Below, one piece after another: positions 9,978-19,529 of a stretch of DNA of 64,000 nt. A program made the translations under genes and the position numbers. Location of the stretch: the NCBI RefSeq assembly GCF_900174585.1, contig NZ_FWPT01000007.1, forward strand, positions 124,001-188,000, given 5' to 3'. This DNA comes from Parendozoicomonas haliclonae (lineage in GTDB: Bacteria; Pseudomonadota; Gammaproteobacteria; Pseudomonadales; Endozoicomonadaceae). The first letter of the stretch is position 1. Every line of letters starts with the position of its first letter. The notes below the pieces were generated by a model. It saw only the letters and a program-made list of their open reading frames with translations, was not told where the DNA came from and did not search any database.

Positions 9978-10328
9978 TTATAGGGTATTGGTTGGACGAT
10001 CGGATTTCAGTGCACCGGCCAGATGGGTTTCAATCTTGCCGCGCACCGTATCGTCGGTGTCGGTAAACTGGATACCGATACCCGGCTTGCGGTTACCCTG
10101 GGCACCCGCAGGTGTCACCCAGACAACACGCCCGGCCACCGGCAACTTGCCCGGCTCATCCATCAGGCTCAACCGCAGGAAAACTTCATCACCTACCTCA
10201 TACGCCTTGAGTGTAGGAATAAACAGCCCTCCCCCCTGTAGAAAAGGCATATAGGCCGCATAGAGGGTCGGCTTATCTTTAATGGTGACGGTCAGCATAC
10301 TGCCGCGACCGGATTTCGCCTCCGACAT
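9978..10328 (-). CDS. pilZ: type IV pilus assembly protein PilZ
   Basis: A 116-residue PilZ-fold protein. The sequence LTVTIKDKPTLYAAYMPF, GGLFIPT, GDEVFLRLSLMDEP, VAGRVVWVTP and GNRKPGIGIQF follows the type IV pilus PilZ of Pseudomonas, as I recall it, almost throughout. Like that protein it lacks the RxxxR and [DN]xSxxG motifs that bind cyclic di-GMP, so it should act by protein contact (PilB/FimX-type partners) rather than as a nucleotide sensor. It lies between holB and tatD as in Pseudomonas. A gap of about 100 bases separates it from holB. Confidence 0.92.
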   Translation of the reverse strand: MSEAKSGRGSMLTVTIKDKPTLYAAYMPFLQGGGLFIPTLKAYEVGDEVFLRLSLMDEPGKLPVAGRVVWVTPAGAQGNRKPGIGIQFTDTDDTVRGKIETHLAGALKSDRPTNTL

Positions 10329-10427
10329 GGCATTTCTTCCTTCTTCTATCTGTGCGCCTGCACTCAGACGACACTTATCTCTATTAGTCTACAGGCTTTT
10401 TCGGCAATGGGCTGCAATCAGCAGCGA

Positions 10428-11465
10428 TCAAACGCTCAGCCCGAGCCAGCGGGTCAAAACCGACTCCAGCAACAGCTGCTTGTTCAGGTTCACCTGAGAG
10501 AGCATCAGGGAACGCTGCTTCACCAGCCAGGCATGGGTTTCCAGCAGTGTTTTCTGGCCGGCACGGTCAGCAATATAAGCCAGCATCTTCTGCATATCTT
10601 CAGTTGCCAGAAACTGTTTATCCTGGGCGGCAGAGTAACGAATCATTTCCTGCAGCCACAGGGTCAGCCATTCCAGCACCACAACCGCATCATAGTTCTG
10701 CCACTTGATGGCGATCTCTGCCGGAGTCTTCTGTCCGCGGGTTAATTCAGCCAGCGTACTTTTCATTGCGTCCCGCTGATCCAGCAGCCCTTCCTTGTCA
10801 TAGCGCAGGGCCGTGGATGGCTCACCGGCCGCCAGCTGTAAAAGTGTACGGGCCCGTTCCTGATCAGGAATCGCGTGCGCCAGCCACTGCAACGCCTCAT
10901 CCGTAGAAGGGCGTGAGAACAGAATCTGCTGGCAGCGGCTGCGAATGGTCGGCAACAGGCTGCTGACCTGCTCACTGACCAGCAACATCAGCGTATCCCG
11001 ACCCGGCTCTTCCAGACATTTCAGCAATGCGTTGGCAGAGCTGGTGTTCATCCCTTCCGCAGGACACAACACCACAACCCGGTAACCGCCCTGCTGCGGG
11101 GTCTTCTCGGTAAACTCGATCATATGGCGCACCTGCGCCACCTTGATCTGCTTGCCGCGCTCTTCCGGCTCAATTAACAGCAGATCCGGATGAGTGCCCG
11201 CCTTATTCAGCAAACAGTTTCGGCACTGCCCGCAGATCTTTTCACCCTGTTTGTTTTGGCACAGCACATATTGGGCAAAGGCCAAAGCAAACTGACGCTT
11301 GCCTACGCCGGTCTGACCTTTCAACAGCAAAGCATGGGGAAGCTGATCTTCCGCCAGACGGCGGGATAACTGCTGCCAGTTATCTGTCTGCCAGCTCATT
11401 GGCTCAACCAGACGATTCTCCGGCACGCTGGTATCAGACTTACTGGACCCGCTTTTACTAGGCAT
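10428..11465 (-). CDS. holB: DNA polymerase III delta' subunit
   Basis: A 345-residue AAA+ clamp-loader subunit. It has a P-loop-like GQTGVGKRQ near residue 50 and a four-cysteine zinc module (CQNKQGEK, CGQCRNC) followed by THPDLLLIEPE. Then come the sensor/SRC-like region (NALLKCLEEPG) and a helical C-terminal domain. Delta' helps the gamma complex load the beta sliding clamp. The predicted start overlaps the tmk stop by 8 bases; an internal Met at residue 23 (SWQTDNWQQL) would also give a normal-length protein and cannot be excluded. Confidence 0.93.
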   Translation of the reverse strand: MPSKSGSSKSDTSVPENRLVEPMSWQTDNWQQLSRRLAEDQLPHALLLKGQTGVGKRQFALAFAQYVLCQNKQGEKICGQCRNCLLNKAGTHPDLLLIEPEERGKQIKVAQVRHMIEFTEKTPQQGGYRVVVLCPAEGMNTSSANALLKCLEEPGRDTLMLLVSEQVSSLLPTIRSRCQQILFSRPSTDEALQWLAHAIPDQERARTLLQLAAGEPSTALRYDKEGLLDQRDAMKSTLAELTRGQKTPAEIAIKWQNYDAVVVLEWLTLWLQEMIRYSAAQDKQFLATEDMQKMLAYIADRAGQKTLLETHAWLVKQRSLMLSQVNLNKQLLLESVLTRWLGLSV

Positions 11466-12117
11466 TCGACACCCGTGTATTCAGAGCCTGAGCAATCTGC
11501 GCCTGCACCTCAGGAATGGTTTTGGCGGCATCAATAATCACAAACCGATCGGCGTGGGCCGCAGCACGATCAAGATACCCCTGACGCACCCGCTCAAAGA
11601 AGTCATGCTTCTCCAGCTCAATGCGATCCAGTGCACCACGGGCGCCGGCCCTGGCCATGCCTTCCGCTACGGAGATATCCAGCAGCAGCGTCATATCTGG
11701 CTGCAGATCACCATGCACCAGATTTTCCAGGGTTGAGAGCGCGTTCAGATCCAGCCCTCGACCGGCGCCCTGATAGGCAAAGCTGGCATCGGTAAATCGA
11801 TCACACAGTACCAGTTTGCCGGCCGCCAGAGCCGGTTTGATCACCTGTTCAATATGCTGGGCCCGGGCTGCAAACACCAACAGCAGCTCGGTCATATCAC
11901 AGACCTTCTCATCACTGGCCTGCAACAACAGCTCACGGATACGTTCCGCAAACGGTGTACCGCCCGGCTCGCGGGTACGGACATAATCAATGCCCTGCTC
12001 TTCCAACCACCGGGCGATAAATTCCAGAGTGGTGGTCTTGCCGGCCCCTTCACCGCCATCTACGGTCAGGAAGAATCCCTGCGATGCGTCTGAAGTTAAT
12101 TGGGTCGGTGTCATCAT
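11458..12117 (-). CDS. tmk: thymidylate kinase
   Basis: A 219-residue dTMP kinase making dTDP. It has P-loop DGGEGAGKTT, the DRx motif in LCDRFTDASFAYQGAGRGL, the REPGG substrate loop and a lid region near residues 150-165. AGGA precedes the start by about 6 bases. It overlaps mltG upstream by 4 bases and holB downstream by 8, so the three are probably translationally coupled. Confidence 0.96.
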   Translation of the reverse strand: MMTPTQLTSDASQGFFLTVDGGEGAGKTTTLEFIARWLEEQGIDYVRTREPGGTPFAERIRELLLQASDEKVCDMTELLLVFAARAQHIEQVIKPALAAGKLVLCDRFTDASFAYQGAGRGLDLNALSTLENLVHGDLQPDMTLLLDISVAEGMARAGARGALDRIELEKHDFFERVRQGYLDRAAAHADRFVIIDAAKTIPEVQAQIAQALNTRVSNA

Positions 12118-13181
12118 TCAGAATCCTGTTCACTCGCGGCCACCGGCAAATCCGGTGTACTGCGATAATCGCTGCGGCGGTTCAGCTGATACTTTCGCAC
12201 AGCTCGGTTATGTTCCGCGAGCGTATTGTTAAAAACATGGGTGCCGTCGCCGCGGGCAACAAAGTAAAGCGCTTTGCCATCTGCCGGGTTCAGGGCTGCA
12301 TGAATCGCATCCCGCCCTACCGAAGCGATAGGTGTCGGGGGAAGACCATTGATACGGTAGGTATTCCATGGCGTGCGGGTGTTGAGATCCTTGCGGCGGA
12401 TACGACCATCATAATTATCACCCATACCGTAAATCACGGTGGGGTCACTTTGCAGACGCATACCTTTCTGCAGTCGACGAACAAAAACGCCGGCAATCAC
12501 TGGCCGCTCGCTCGGTACAGCCGTCTCGCGCTCAATAATAGAAGCCATCACCAGCGCTTCATAAGGTGTCTTATAAGGCAGATTCGGCTGACGCTGCTGC
12601 CACTCTTCCTCGAGGACATCCACCAGACGCTCATGGGCGCGGCGAAGAATATCGAGATCAGTGGCACCGGCCTCATAGAAATAGGTATCAGAAAAGAACA
12701 GACCTTCCGAAGAAGGTGCCTTCATCTGCAGCAGCGAGGTGATCGCTGTTTGGCGCGGTTCATCGGCGGTCAGTTTCAGACGGCTGTCCGACCACTGGGC
12801 CAGACTTTCATCGAGAGTGCGACCTTCCACCAACATCACTTCATGCTGAATCACATCACCGGACGCCAGATGATCCACCAGACCGGCAACGGTAAGGCCC
12901 GGTTCAATCTCATACTCGCCAGCCCGCAGGCGGGTTTCCAGTCCGGAAATACGACCATAAAGACGCAACAACAGCGGCTCATCAACCAGACCGACCTGAT
13001 GTAAGGCTGCGGTCACATGGGAGAAGCTTTGCCCCCGCTCGACAACAAAGACGGTGCCATCATGGGCAGGGACTGAACTGTTCAGCCAGTTTTTAAAATA
13101 GAGTCCGGCTGCCGCTGCAGCAGCCACCGCCAGCACAAAGCAGACCGCAACAACGATCAATAAACGTTTAACCATCGACAT
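12114..13181 (-). CDS. mltG: endolytic murein transglycosylase MltG (YceG)
   Basis: A 355-residue single-pass membrane protein. An N-terminal helix (about residues 5-28) anchors it. A LysM-like subdomain follows, then the YceG catalytic domain with the conserved EALVMASIIERET (catalytic Glu), FVRRL, GMRLQSDPTVIYG and NTYRINGLPPTPI. It cuts nascent glycan strands and helps set their length. It overlaps pabC by 14 bases and tmk by 4, the arrangement common in gammaproteobacteria. Confidence 0.95.
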   Translation of the reverse strand: MSMVKRLLIVVAVCFVLAVAAAAAAGLYFKNWLNSSVPAHDGTVFVVERGQSFSHVTAALHQVGLVDEPLLLRLYGRISGLETRLRAGEYEIEPGLTVAGLVDHLASGDVIQHEVMLVEGRTLDESLAQWSDSRLKLTADEPRQTAITSLLQMKAPSSEGLFFSDTYFYEAGATDLDILRRAHERLVDVLEEEWQQRQPNLPYKTPYEALVMASIIERETAVPSERPVIAGVFVRRLQKGMRLQSDPTVIYGMGDNYDGRIRRKDLNTRTPWNTYRINGLPPTPIASVGRDAIHAALNPADGKALYFVARGDGTHVFNNTLAEHNRAVRKYQLNRRSDYRSTPDLPVAASEQDSE

Positions 13182-13989
13182 GAAAGAGCTGAAAAACCTC
13201 TTGCTGAACCCTGCGGGTCACCGGGCCAGGTTGCCATTGTCTGCCTTCGCAGGAGACAACAGGCACCACACCCATCACACTGTTACCAATAAATACTTCA
13301 TCCACAGCCAGCAGCTGCTCTCGGCTAACCGATGCAATCGTCACGGCTTCACTCTGGCAAAGCCACCGGCGCAATACACCGTTCACACCACACAGACTGA
13401 GATCCGGGGTGATAATGCGCCCGGATTCTACCAGAAACAGATTGGACATGGTGCCTTCAATCACCCGCCCCTGCAGATCCTGCATCAACCCTTCACCAAA
13501 GTCGGTGCCATTCAGTTCATCCCGCGCCAGCACCTGCTCCAGGCGGTTGAGATGCTTGTGTCCGGCAAGAGCGGGTGAATGCCCTAAAGGTGTCGTACAG
13601 AACATCACGCTGACACCATCACGGGAACGATGATCCGGTAACGGAACCGGTGCAAACCAGCCCAACACGGTTCGTCCTCCAGCACCGGCGGGATTATAAC
13701 CCCGTCCGCCACTGCCCCGGGTCACCATAATCTTCAGGGTGCCATCCTGCCGGCCAGCCAGAAAGTCGTTCAGCTGAGTACGCAGCAACACTTCATCCAG
13801 CGGCAGAGATAATGCACGACAGGAGTCTGTGAGACGCTGCCAGTGCAGATCAAAGAAGGGGATCTGACCCTGCACAACCCGGATGGTTTCAAAAACACCA
13901 TCACCATACTGGAAGCCACGGTCGGTCAATGGCACCGCCGTGGCAGGCTCACCATCCACCCAGAACATCGGTGCCTGTTCGCTGCTCAC
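13168..13989 (-). CDS. pabC: aminodeoxychorismate lyase
   Basis: A 273-residue fold-type IV PLP enzyme releasing 4-aminobenzoate and pyruvate for folate synthesis. It has DRGFQYGDGVFETIRV near the N-terminus, the PLP-lysine region AGHKHLNRLEQVLAR and EGTMSNLFLV. The start is a GTG with AGAAGG about 7 bases upstream. An ATG seven codons later is possible but has no better ribosome site. It lies 15 bases after fabF. Confidence 0.93.
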   Translation of the reverse strand: MSSEQAPMFWVDGEPATAVPLTDRGFQYGDGVFETIRVVQGQIPFFDLHWQRLTDSCRALSLPLDEVLLRTQLNDFLAGRQDGTLKIMVTRGSGGRGYNPAGAGGRTVLGWFAPVPLPDHRSRDGVSVMFCTTPLGHSPALAGHKHLNRLEQVLARDELNGTDFGEGLMQDLQGRVIEGTMSNLFLVESGRIITPDLSLCGVNGVLRRWLCQSEAVTIASVSREQLLAVDEVFIGNSVMGVVPVVSCEGRQWQPGPVTRRVQQEVFQLFHVDG

Positions 13990-14004
13990 ACGCTTACCTT
14001 CTGT

Positions 14005-15270
14005 TTATTCAAAACGGGAAAAGGCCAGTGTCGCATTGGTGCCACCAAAGCCAAACGAGTTAGACAGCGCATGACGAATCGTCATGGCGCGCGCCTCGTG
14101 AGGCACATAATCCAGGACACAGCCTTCGTCGGGATTATCCAGATTAATGGTGGGAGGTGCGACCTGCTCCTGCAGGGCCTGCACCACAATCGCTGCTTCC
14201 AGCGCACCTGCCGCGCCCAGAAGATGTCCGGTCATGGATTTGGTGGAACTGACCGCCAGCTTGCGCGCATGATCGCCAAACACCTGCTCTATAGCTCTGG
14301 ATTCCACAACATCACCGGCCGGGGTCGAGGTACCGTGGGCATTGATATAGTCAATCTCGCTCTCATTCAATCCAGCATCACGCAAAGCGCCCTGCATGGC
14401 CTGCACAGCACCATGACCATCCTCAGGTGGCGTGGTCATATGATGGGCATCGCCGCTCATGGCAAAACCGGTCAGTTCGGCAAGAATAGTGGCACCACGG
14501 GACTGAGCATGTTCGAGTGATTCCAGCACCACCGCTCCAGCACCGTCCGACAGAACAAAGCCATCACGATCACGATCCCAGGGGCGACTGGCCGCTTCCG
14601 GATTATCGTTATTGGCAGAGAGAGCACGGGCGGCAGAGAAGCCAGCAATGCCAATAGACGCCGAACCTTTCTCGGCTCCGCCGGCAATCATCACATCGGC
14701 ATCACCCCAGGCAATGGTGCGGGCAGCCATGCCAATACAGTGGGTGCCGGTGGTGCAGGCGGTGGTAATGGCATAATTCGGCCCACGCAGGTTGTACTGC
14801 ATCGACAACCAGCCGGCAATCATATTGGTAATCGCAGAGGGAATAAAAAATGGAGACACACGACGAGGGCCTTTCTGCTCAAGCAGGCCAACAGTATCCT
14901 GAATAGCGGTAATACCACCGATCCCGGAACCAAAGGCAACACCGGCACGAGGGCTCAGTGCATCGGTAATTTCCAGACCGGCCTGCTGCATGGCATCCAC
15001 AGCTGCAGCCATACCGTACTGAAGAAAGATATCCATCTTGCGGGCATCTTTGGGCGAGAACCAGTCCCCGGCCTGAAAGTCTTTGACAGCCCCACAGATT
15101 TTTACCGGGTAATCGCTGGTATCAAAATGCTCTATTCGACTGATGCCGCTCTGCCCGGCCAACAGTCCCTGCCAGGTTTTCCGGAATCCGGAAGCCAGAG
15201 GTGTAATCGCTCCCACCCCGGTAACCACAACGCGTCTTCTATTGGATTGATTATTGGCCTGATGCGCCAT
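14005..15270 (-). CDS. fabF: beta-ketoacyl-ACP synthase II
   Basis: A 421-residue condensing enzyme elongating acyl-ACP with malonyl-ACP. It has the Cys-His-His triad: the nucleophile in [12 protein letters not shown], the first His in [11 protein letters not shown] and the second in [13 protein letters not shown]. The [11 protein letters not shown] loop is at the end. I chose ATG at 15270 (MAHQANN) because AGGAG sits 6 bases upstream; an ATG five codons earlier has its AGGAG directly abutting, which is too close. Acyl carrier protein is encoded next to it. Confidence 0.96.
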   Translation of the reverse strand: MAHQANNQSNRRRVVVTGVGAITPLASGFRKTWQGLLAGQSGISRIEHFDTSDYPVKICGAVKDFQAGDWFSPKDARKMDIFLQYGMAAAVDAMQQAGLEITDALSPRAGVAFGSGIGGITAIQDTVGLLEQKGPRRVSPFFIPSAITNMIAGWLSMQYNLRGPNYAITTACTTGTHCIGMAARTIAWGDADVMIAGGAEKGSASIGIAGFSAARALSANNDNPEAASRPWDRDRDGFVLSDGAGAVVLESLEHAQSRGATILAELTGFAMSGDAHHMTTPPEDGHGAVQAMQGALRDAGLNESEIDYINAHGTSTPAGDVVESRAIEQVFGDHARKLAVSSTKSMTGHLLGAAGALEAAIVVQALQEQVAPPTINLDNPDEGCVLDYVPHEARAMTIRHALSNSFGFGGTNATLAFSRFE

Positions 15271-15342
15271 GATGCTCTCCTGCATCTCCTGTTGCAGATT
15301 TTTTTATTTTTGTCAGAGGTTCACGTCCAAACCCCTTAAACA

Positions 15343-15380
15343 GAAAGGCCGCACTTAACGGATGTCAGGTGCGGCCTTTC
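15343..15380 (-). terminator. hairpin between acpP and fabF
   Basis: A 12-base perfect inverted repeat GAAAGGCCGCAC / GTGCGGCCTTTC with a 14-base loop, just past the acpP stop. The T tract on the minus strand is short and interrupted, so it probably acts as a partial terminator or RNA-end stabiliser. Either would keep acpP mRNA more abundant than fabF mRNA. Confidence 0.65.
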
Positions 15381-15396
15381 AGGAATTTTTTATCGA

Positions 15397-15630
15397 TTAC
15401 TGGTGAGCAACAACGTAATCAATGGCTTCCTGCACAGTCGTGATCTTTTCAGCTTCTTCATCTGGAATTTCAGTTTCAAACTCTTCTTCCAGTGCCATCA
15501 CGAGTTCTACCGTGTCAAGGGAGTCAGCACCGAGATCTTCAACGAAGGAAGACTCATTGCTTACTTCCTCTTCCTTCACGCCAAGCTGTTCGCAAACAAT
15601 TTTCTTGACGCGCTCTTCAATAGTACTCAT
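15397..15630 (-). CDS. acpP: acyl carrier protein
   Basis: A 77-residue acidic four-helix protein with the phosphopantetheine attachment site [18 protein letters not shown] (Ser 37). It is nearly identical in plan to E. coli AcpP and carries acyl chains during fatty-acid synthesis. An AGGAG lies about 11 bases before the ATG. A good promoter sits in the 172-base gap behind fabG, so it can be transcribed separately from the upstream fab genes. Confidence 0.98.
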   Translation of the reverse strand: MSTIEERVKKIVCEQLGVKEEEVSNESSFVEDLGADSLDTVELVMALEEEFETEIPDEEAEKITTVQEAIDYVVAHQ

Positions 15631-15679
15631 GCCTAACTTTGCTCCTGTTAATCCATGCAGCCTTGCTGCGAGAGACTAG

Positions 15680-15707
15680 TTTATATAAACGGCTGAAATA
15701 ATTTCAA
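15680..15707 (-). promoter_or_regulatory. sigma70-type promoter of acpP
   Basis: Read on the minus strand: TTGAAA, 16-base spacer, TATAAA. The expected start is near 15673, about 43 bases before acpP. Upstream, an 8-base inverted repeat (TTTCACGG 15758-15765 / CCGTGAAA 15782-15789) follows fabG and could end or slow transcription from fabG. Confidence 0.6.
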
Positions 15708-15802
15708 GCCTTTAAACGTTCCAATAATAACCGAGTCTGTCTTTAAACTCCGCATATTTTCACGGCAAAAACATCAAAATACCGTGAAATACGCATAAAG
15801 AC

Positions 15803-16561
15803 CTACCCCATATACATGCCGCCATTGACCTGCAGGGTCTCACCGGTAATGTAGCCACCTTCTGCACCAGCAAGGAAAGCCACGACACCGGCAATCTCTT
15901 CCGGCTGACCAAGACGGCCCAGCGGAACCTGATTCAGCAGGTTCTGACGATGCTCTTCCGGCAGGCCACTGGTCATATCGGTATCGATAAAGCCCGGCGC
16001 AACAGCATTAACTGTAATATTCCGACTGCCCAGCTCGCGCGCCAGGGAACGGGTAAAGCCTTCGAGGCCCGCCTTGGCTGCAGCATAGTTGGATTGTCCG
16101 GCATTGCCCATGGAACCCACCACGGAACTAATGTTGATAATCCGGCCAAAGCGCGCTTTGGTCATGGCCCGCATACAGGCCTTGCTCATCCGGTAGATAG
16201 ACGTCAGGTTAGTATCAATCACACTGCCCCATTCGTCATCTTTCATGCGCATCAGGATGTTGTCCTTGGTGATACCGGCATTGTTCACCAGTACCAGCGG
16301 CGCACCAAACTGCTCTGTGACGGTTTTCATCACTGCATCTACAGATGCCGCATCAGTCACATCCAGACACAGACCTGTGCCCTGCACGCCATGCTCGGCC
16401 AGCACGGCAGAAATGGCATCAGCACCCGACTGACTGGTCGCCGTGCCGACTACGGTAGCACCCGCCGCGCCCAGACGCAGAGCAATTGCCCGGCCGATAC
16501 CACGGCTGGCACCTGTTACCAGCGCGACCTTACCGGCCAGTGCTGCACTCTCCTGCTGCAT
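15803..16561 (-). CDS. fabG: 3-oxoacyl-ACP reductase
   Basis: A 252-residue short-chain dehydrogenase using NADPH to reduce 3-oxoacyl-ACP. It has TGASRGIGRA near residue 17, the NNAG motif (VLVNNAGITKDN) and the Ser-Tyr-Lys triad in ISSVVGSMGNAGQSNYAAAKAG. PGFIDTDM and the C-terminal GGMYMG are typical of FabG. It lies 30 bases after fabD, in the usual fabD-fabG-acpP-fabF order. Confidence 0.97.
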   Translation of the reverse strand: MQQESAALAGKVALVTGASRGIGRAIALRLGAAGATVVGTATSQSGADAISAVLAEHGVQGTGLCLDVTDAASVDAVMKTVTEQFGAPLVLVNNAGITKDNILMRMKDDEWGSVIDTNLTSIYRMSKACMRAMTKARFGRIINISSVVGSMGNAGQSNYAAAKAGLEGFTRSLARELGSRNITVNAVAPGFIDTDMTSGLPEEHRQNLLNQVPLGRLGQPEEIAGVVAFLAGAEGGYITGETLQVNGGMYMG

Positions 16562-16591
16562 GCCTATGCATCCTCTCTCAACAAAAGGGAC

Positions 16592-17527
16592 TCAGCCTTC
16601 CCCAACCATGGGAAAAGCCGACAAACTTTCCAGCGGAGTCACAGTCGCACTGCGATCAATCCGCTTGCTCAAGCCGGCCAGAACCTTGCCCGGGCCGCAC
16701 TCATAAAACTGGTCAACGCCATTGGCAATCATCAGCTGAACACTTTCTACCCAGCGTACCGGCTGGCTCAGCTGATCAACGAGATTAGCACGCAATGCAT
16801 TCACATCGGTGACAATGGCCGCAGACACATTCTGCACCACAGGAATCTGTGGAACCGAGAAGGTAATACCGGCCAGATCCTGCTCCAGACGAACTGCCGC
16901 AGGCTCCATCAGCGCACAATGGGATGGAACACTCACCGGCAGAGGCATAACCTTGCGGGCACCTGCCGCAGAGAAGGTTTCTACCGCACGCTTGACGGCG
17001 GACGCAGAGCCTGCGATCACAACCTGACCCGGCGAGTTAAAATTCACTGCAGACAAAACCTCACCCGGATGGGCGGTTTCTGCACACAGGGCAATCACCT
17101 TGTCATCATCCAGACCCAGCACTGCGGCCATGGCACCTTCACCCTGCGGTACCGCTTCCTGCATATATAGGCCACGGTTATGAACGATGCGTACAGCATC
17201 AGCAAACTCGATCACACCCGCAGCCACCAGAGCCGAGTATTCACCCAGACTGTGACCTGCCACGTAGGCCGGCACCTGACCGCCACGGGCACTCCACAGA
17301 CGCCACAGTGCAATACTGCCCGCCAGCAAAGCCGGCTGGGTATTCTGTGTAGAGTTCAGCTGTTCAGCTGGACCATTAAGAATCATGTTGCGCAAATCAA
17401 AACCGAGAACATCACTGGCTTCAACCAGTGTTTCGTTCACAACCGGTTCAACATCAGCAATATCAGCCAGCATACCAACTGACTGGGAACCCTGCCCTGG
17501 AAAAATAAATGCAGTACTGGTACTCAT
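16592..17527 (-). CDS. fabD: malonyl-CoA-ACP transacylase
   Basis: A 311-residue transacylase moving malonyl from CoA to ACP. It has FPGQGSQSVGM at the start, nucleophile motif GHSLGEYSAL, and catalytic His in VPSHCALM. The start is ATG 17527 (MSTSTAF), giving family length; the frame is open another 41 codons upstream, but that part does not look like FabD. About 240 bases separate it from plsX. The fabH gene that stands here in enteric bacteria is absent. Confidence 0.96.
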   Translation of the reverse strand: MSTSTAFIFPGQGSQSVGMLADIADVEPVVNETLVEASDVLGFDLRNMILNGPAEQLNSTQNTQPALLAGSIALWRLWSARGGQVPAYVAGHSLGEYSALVAAGVIEFADAVRIVHNRGLYMQEAVPQGEGAMAAVLGLDDDKVIALCAETAHPGEVLSAVNFNSPGQVVIAGSASAVKRAVETFSAAGARKVMPLPVSVPSHCALMEPAAVRLEQDLAGITFSVPQIPVVQNVSAAIVTDVNALRANLVDQLSQPVRWVESVQLMIANGVDQFYECGPGKVLAGLSKRIDRSATVTPLESLSAFPMVGEG

Positions 17528-17769
17528 GGAAGCTGCAAAGTCCTGTTTCTGAATGACCCCATTATAGGGAAACGAAATGTGCAGTAGGTAATAAAATGTT
17601 TCTCGGACATTGCCGTATGGTAACAACCGTATGACAACTTCAAGACACACCTGAGACTAGAGCGCCTGAAAAGCCGAAGATACATAATACAGAATTTTTT
17701 ATCAGCCGCCTCGGCCACTGAAAACAGATAAAGAACGACACTCGCCGTTTAAGAAAGGATTCACAAAAA
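17528..17769. other. plsX-fabD intergenic gap
   Basis: A 242-base gap with no gene. Read on the minus strand it contains a perfect TATAAT at about 17558-17563, but no good -35 at a normal distance, so a separate fabD promoter is only possible. It marks the place where enteric relatives carry fabH. Confidence 0.4.
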
Positions 17770-18774
17770 CTACAGCAACTCTTCCAGTCGCTCATTAATG
17801 CGATGCACGGCATTGTGCTCAACCGCCCGGACCGCCTGATCAATGGCAAAACCAAACTGGCGGGCATCGGCCGCCCCGTGGCTTTTCACCACGATACCCT
17901 GCAGGCCAAGCAACATGGCACCATTATAACGACCGGGATCAATACTGGCCGCCATCGGCTTAAATAACGGCTTCAACAATTTGAGCAGAACCTTCTGCCA
18001 GCTGTTGAGCCCGACACCAGCCGCCAACTTGTGTGCCACCATACGCACCGCAGCCTCACTGGCCTTCAGCGCAACGTTACCGGCAAAGCCGTCGCAGACC
18101 ACGACATCAACCCGACCGGAATACAGATCATCGCCTTCGATAAAGCCGGCGTAATTTAACGACTCGTGACTTTCAATCAGCTGCTGGGCAAGACGAACGG
18201 TCTCACTGCCCTTGATATCTTCTTCGCCGACATTCAGCAGACCAACGGAAGGGTTGACCACATCATAGACTTCGCTTTTCAGCAGCGAGCCCAGTACGGC
18301 AAATTGAAACAGGAGATCAGCGGAGCAATCGACATTGGCACCCAAATCCAGCAGCAGCGTGCCGCCTGCACTGGTTGGCACCTGCCCGACAAGTGCGGGC
18401 CGGTCGATACCGGGGAAAGTCTTGAGAAGGTGACGCCCCATTGCCATCAGCGCTCCGGTATTACCGGCACTGACACAGGCCTGGGACATTCCCATGGCAA
18501 CCTGCTCAACGGCAAGCCACATGGACGAGTCCTGCTTGGAACGCAGAGCTCGGGAAGGACGTTCATCCATACTGACCGTCTGGGCAGCATGAACAACGGT
18601 CACCCGATCACTCACCTCACGCGACAGATGCTCACGAATAAACCGCGAATCACCTACCAGCACCAGATGAAGATGCGGGTGCCGTGTCAGCGCATCCTGC
18701 GCCGCGCAGATACGAGAACGGGGACCGCAGTCCCCGCTCATCACATCCAGCGCAATGGTCGTTATCTGACCCAA
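17770..18774 (-). CDS. plsX: phosphate acyltransferase PlsX
   Basis: A 334-residue enzyme making acyl-phosphate from acyl-ACP for phospholipid synthesis. Family sequence includes IALDVMSGDCGPR at the start (the usual GGD appears as SGD), VSAGNTGALMAMG, PALVGQVPT, LLDLGANVD, LLNVGEEDIKG, ISFVEGDD-like FIEGDDLY and VVCDGFAGNVALK. The start is TTG at 18774; it lies at the family's normal start point and no ATG or GTG is better placed. rpmF ends 8 bases upstream. Confidence 0.93.
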   Translation of the reverse strand: MGQITTIALDVMSGDCGPRSRICAAQDALTRHPHLHLVLVGDSRFIREHLSREVSDRVTVVHAAQTVSMDERPSRALRSKQDSSMWLAVEQVAMGMSQACVSAGNTGALMAMGRHLLKTFPGIDRPALVGQVPTSAGGTLLLDLGANVDCSADLLFQFAVLGSLLKSEVYDVVNPSVGLLNVGEEDIKGSETVRLAQQLIESHESLNYAGFIEGDDLYSGRVDVVVCDGFAGNVALKASEAAVRMVAHKLAAGVGLNSWQKVLLKLLKPLFKPMAASIDPGRYNGAMLLGLQGIVVKSHGAADARQFGFAIDQAVRAVEHNAVHRINERLEELL

Positions 18775-18782
18775 AACGCGGA

Positions 18783-18962
18783 TTACTCGCCCTTGGAAGC
18801 GATAACTTTCTTGCCGCGGTAGAAGCCGTCTGCAGTCACGTGGTGACGACGATGAACTTCACCGGAAGCTGCGTCTACAGACAGAGCTGGGCCAGTCAGA
18901 GCATCGTGGGAACGACGCATGTCGCGCTTGGAACGGGTTTTACGGTTCTGTTGAACTGCCAT
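18783..18962 (-). CDS. rpmF: 50S ribosomal protein L32
   Basis: A 59-residue basic protein that begins [20 protein letters not shown] and ends in [12 protein letters not shown], a standard L32. It lies between yceD and plsX, as in most gammaproteobacteria. AGGAG lies 7 bases before the ATG. The ribosome gene shares the operon with fatty-acid genes. Confidence 0.97.
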   Translation of the reverse strand: MAVQQNRKTRSKRDMRRSHDALTGPALSVDAASGEVHRRHHVTADGFYRGKKVIASKGE

Positions 18963-18980
18963 GGTAAATCTCCTAAATAA

Positions 18981-19520
18981 TCACTTGCCGGCTTTCAGAC
19001 CGGCCAGCACACTAAACGGGTTAGGACGCTGGGGTTCTGGCTCCAGCTCCTCAGCACTGCCTTCCGGCATCGTGCTGTATGCTTCCTGCCCGCTGTGACA
19101 AGTTTCGTTCTCGTGGTAAGCAAAACCCGGCATACACAGCAGGATTTCCTGCTCGATGAAAGGCAGCAGCTCAACAGCTTCCTCTTCCACGATCAGCGGA
19201 TCGAGATCAGCCGGTAAGTTACCAGCCTGCTCTTCATTCCGCACAACTGCCACACTGACAGGAGCCACAACGTCAATCTCAGCCACATCAAGACAGCGTT
19301 CACAGATCATATCGATCGTAGTGGAAACCTGGCCCTTAATCAGAGGTCGACGTTGTTCATCAACCTCAAACTGGAGCGAGACTTTCACCACACCTCGATC
19401 ATCTGCCAACAGCTCTGTCAACCTGGGGCATGAGGCTACAGGCACTTCCCCTTCAAAGAAGGCATTTTGATATGCCAGCTTGCGTGGTGAAAAGTGCTTG
19501 GGTAACTGTCCGGTAAACAT
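18981..19520 (-). CDS. yceD: YceD family protein (DUF177), 23S rRNA accumulation protein
   Basis: A 179-residue protein of the DUF177/YceD family, linked in other bacteria to 23S rRNA processing or accumulation. The centre has SLQFEVDEQRRPLIKGQV, CERCLD and VEEEAVELLPFIEQEILL; the C-terminus has HENETCHSG and NPFSVLAGLK. The start is ATG 19520 because it matches the family start (LPKHFSPRKLAYQ); longer in-frame starts exist at 19547 (ATG) and 19565 (TTG). A good promoter lies so close that the mRNA from it would have almost no leader. Confidence 0.9.
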   Translation of the reverse strand: MFTGQLPKHFSPRKLAYQNAFFEGEVPVASCPRLTELLADDRGVVKVSLQFEVDEQRRPLIKGQVSTTIDMICERCLDVAEIDVVAPVSVAVVRNEEQAGNLPADLDPLIVEEEAVELLPFIEQEILLCMPGFAYHENETCHSGQEAYSTMPEGSAEELEPEPQRPNPFSVLAGLKAGK

Positions 19521-19529
19521 AAGCGCGCC

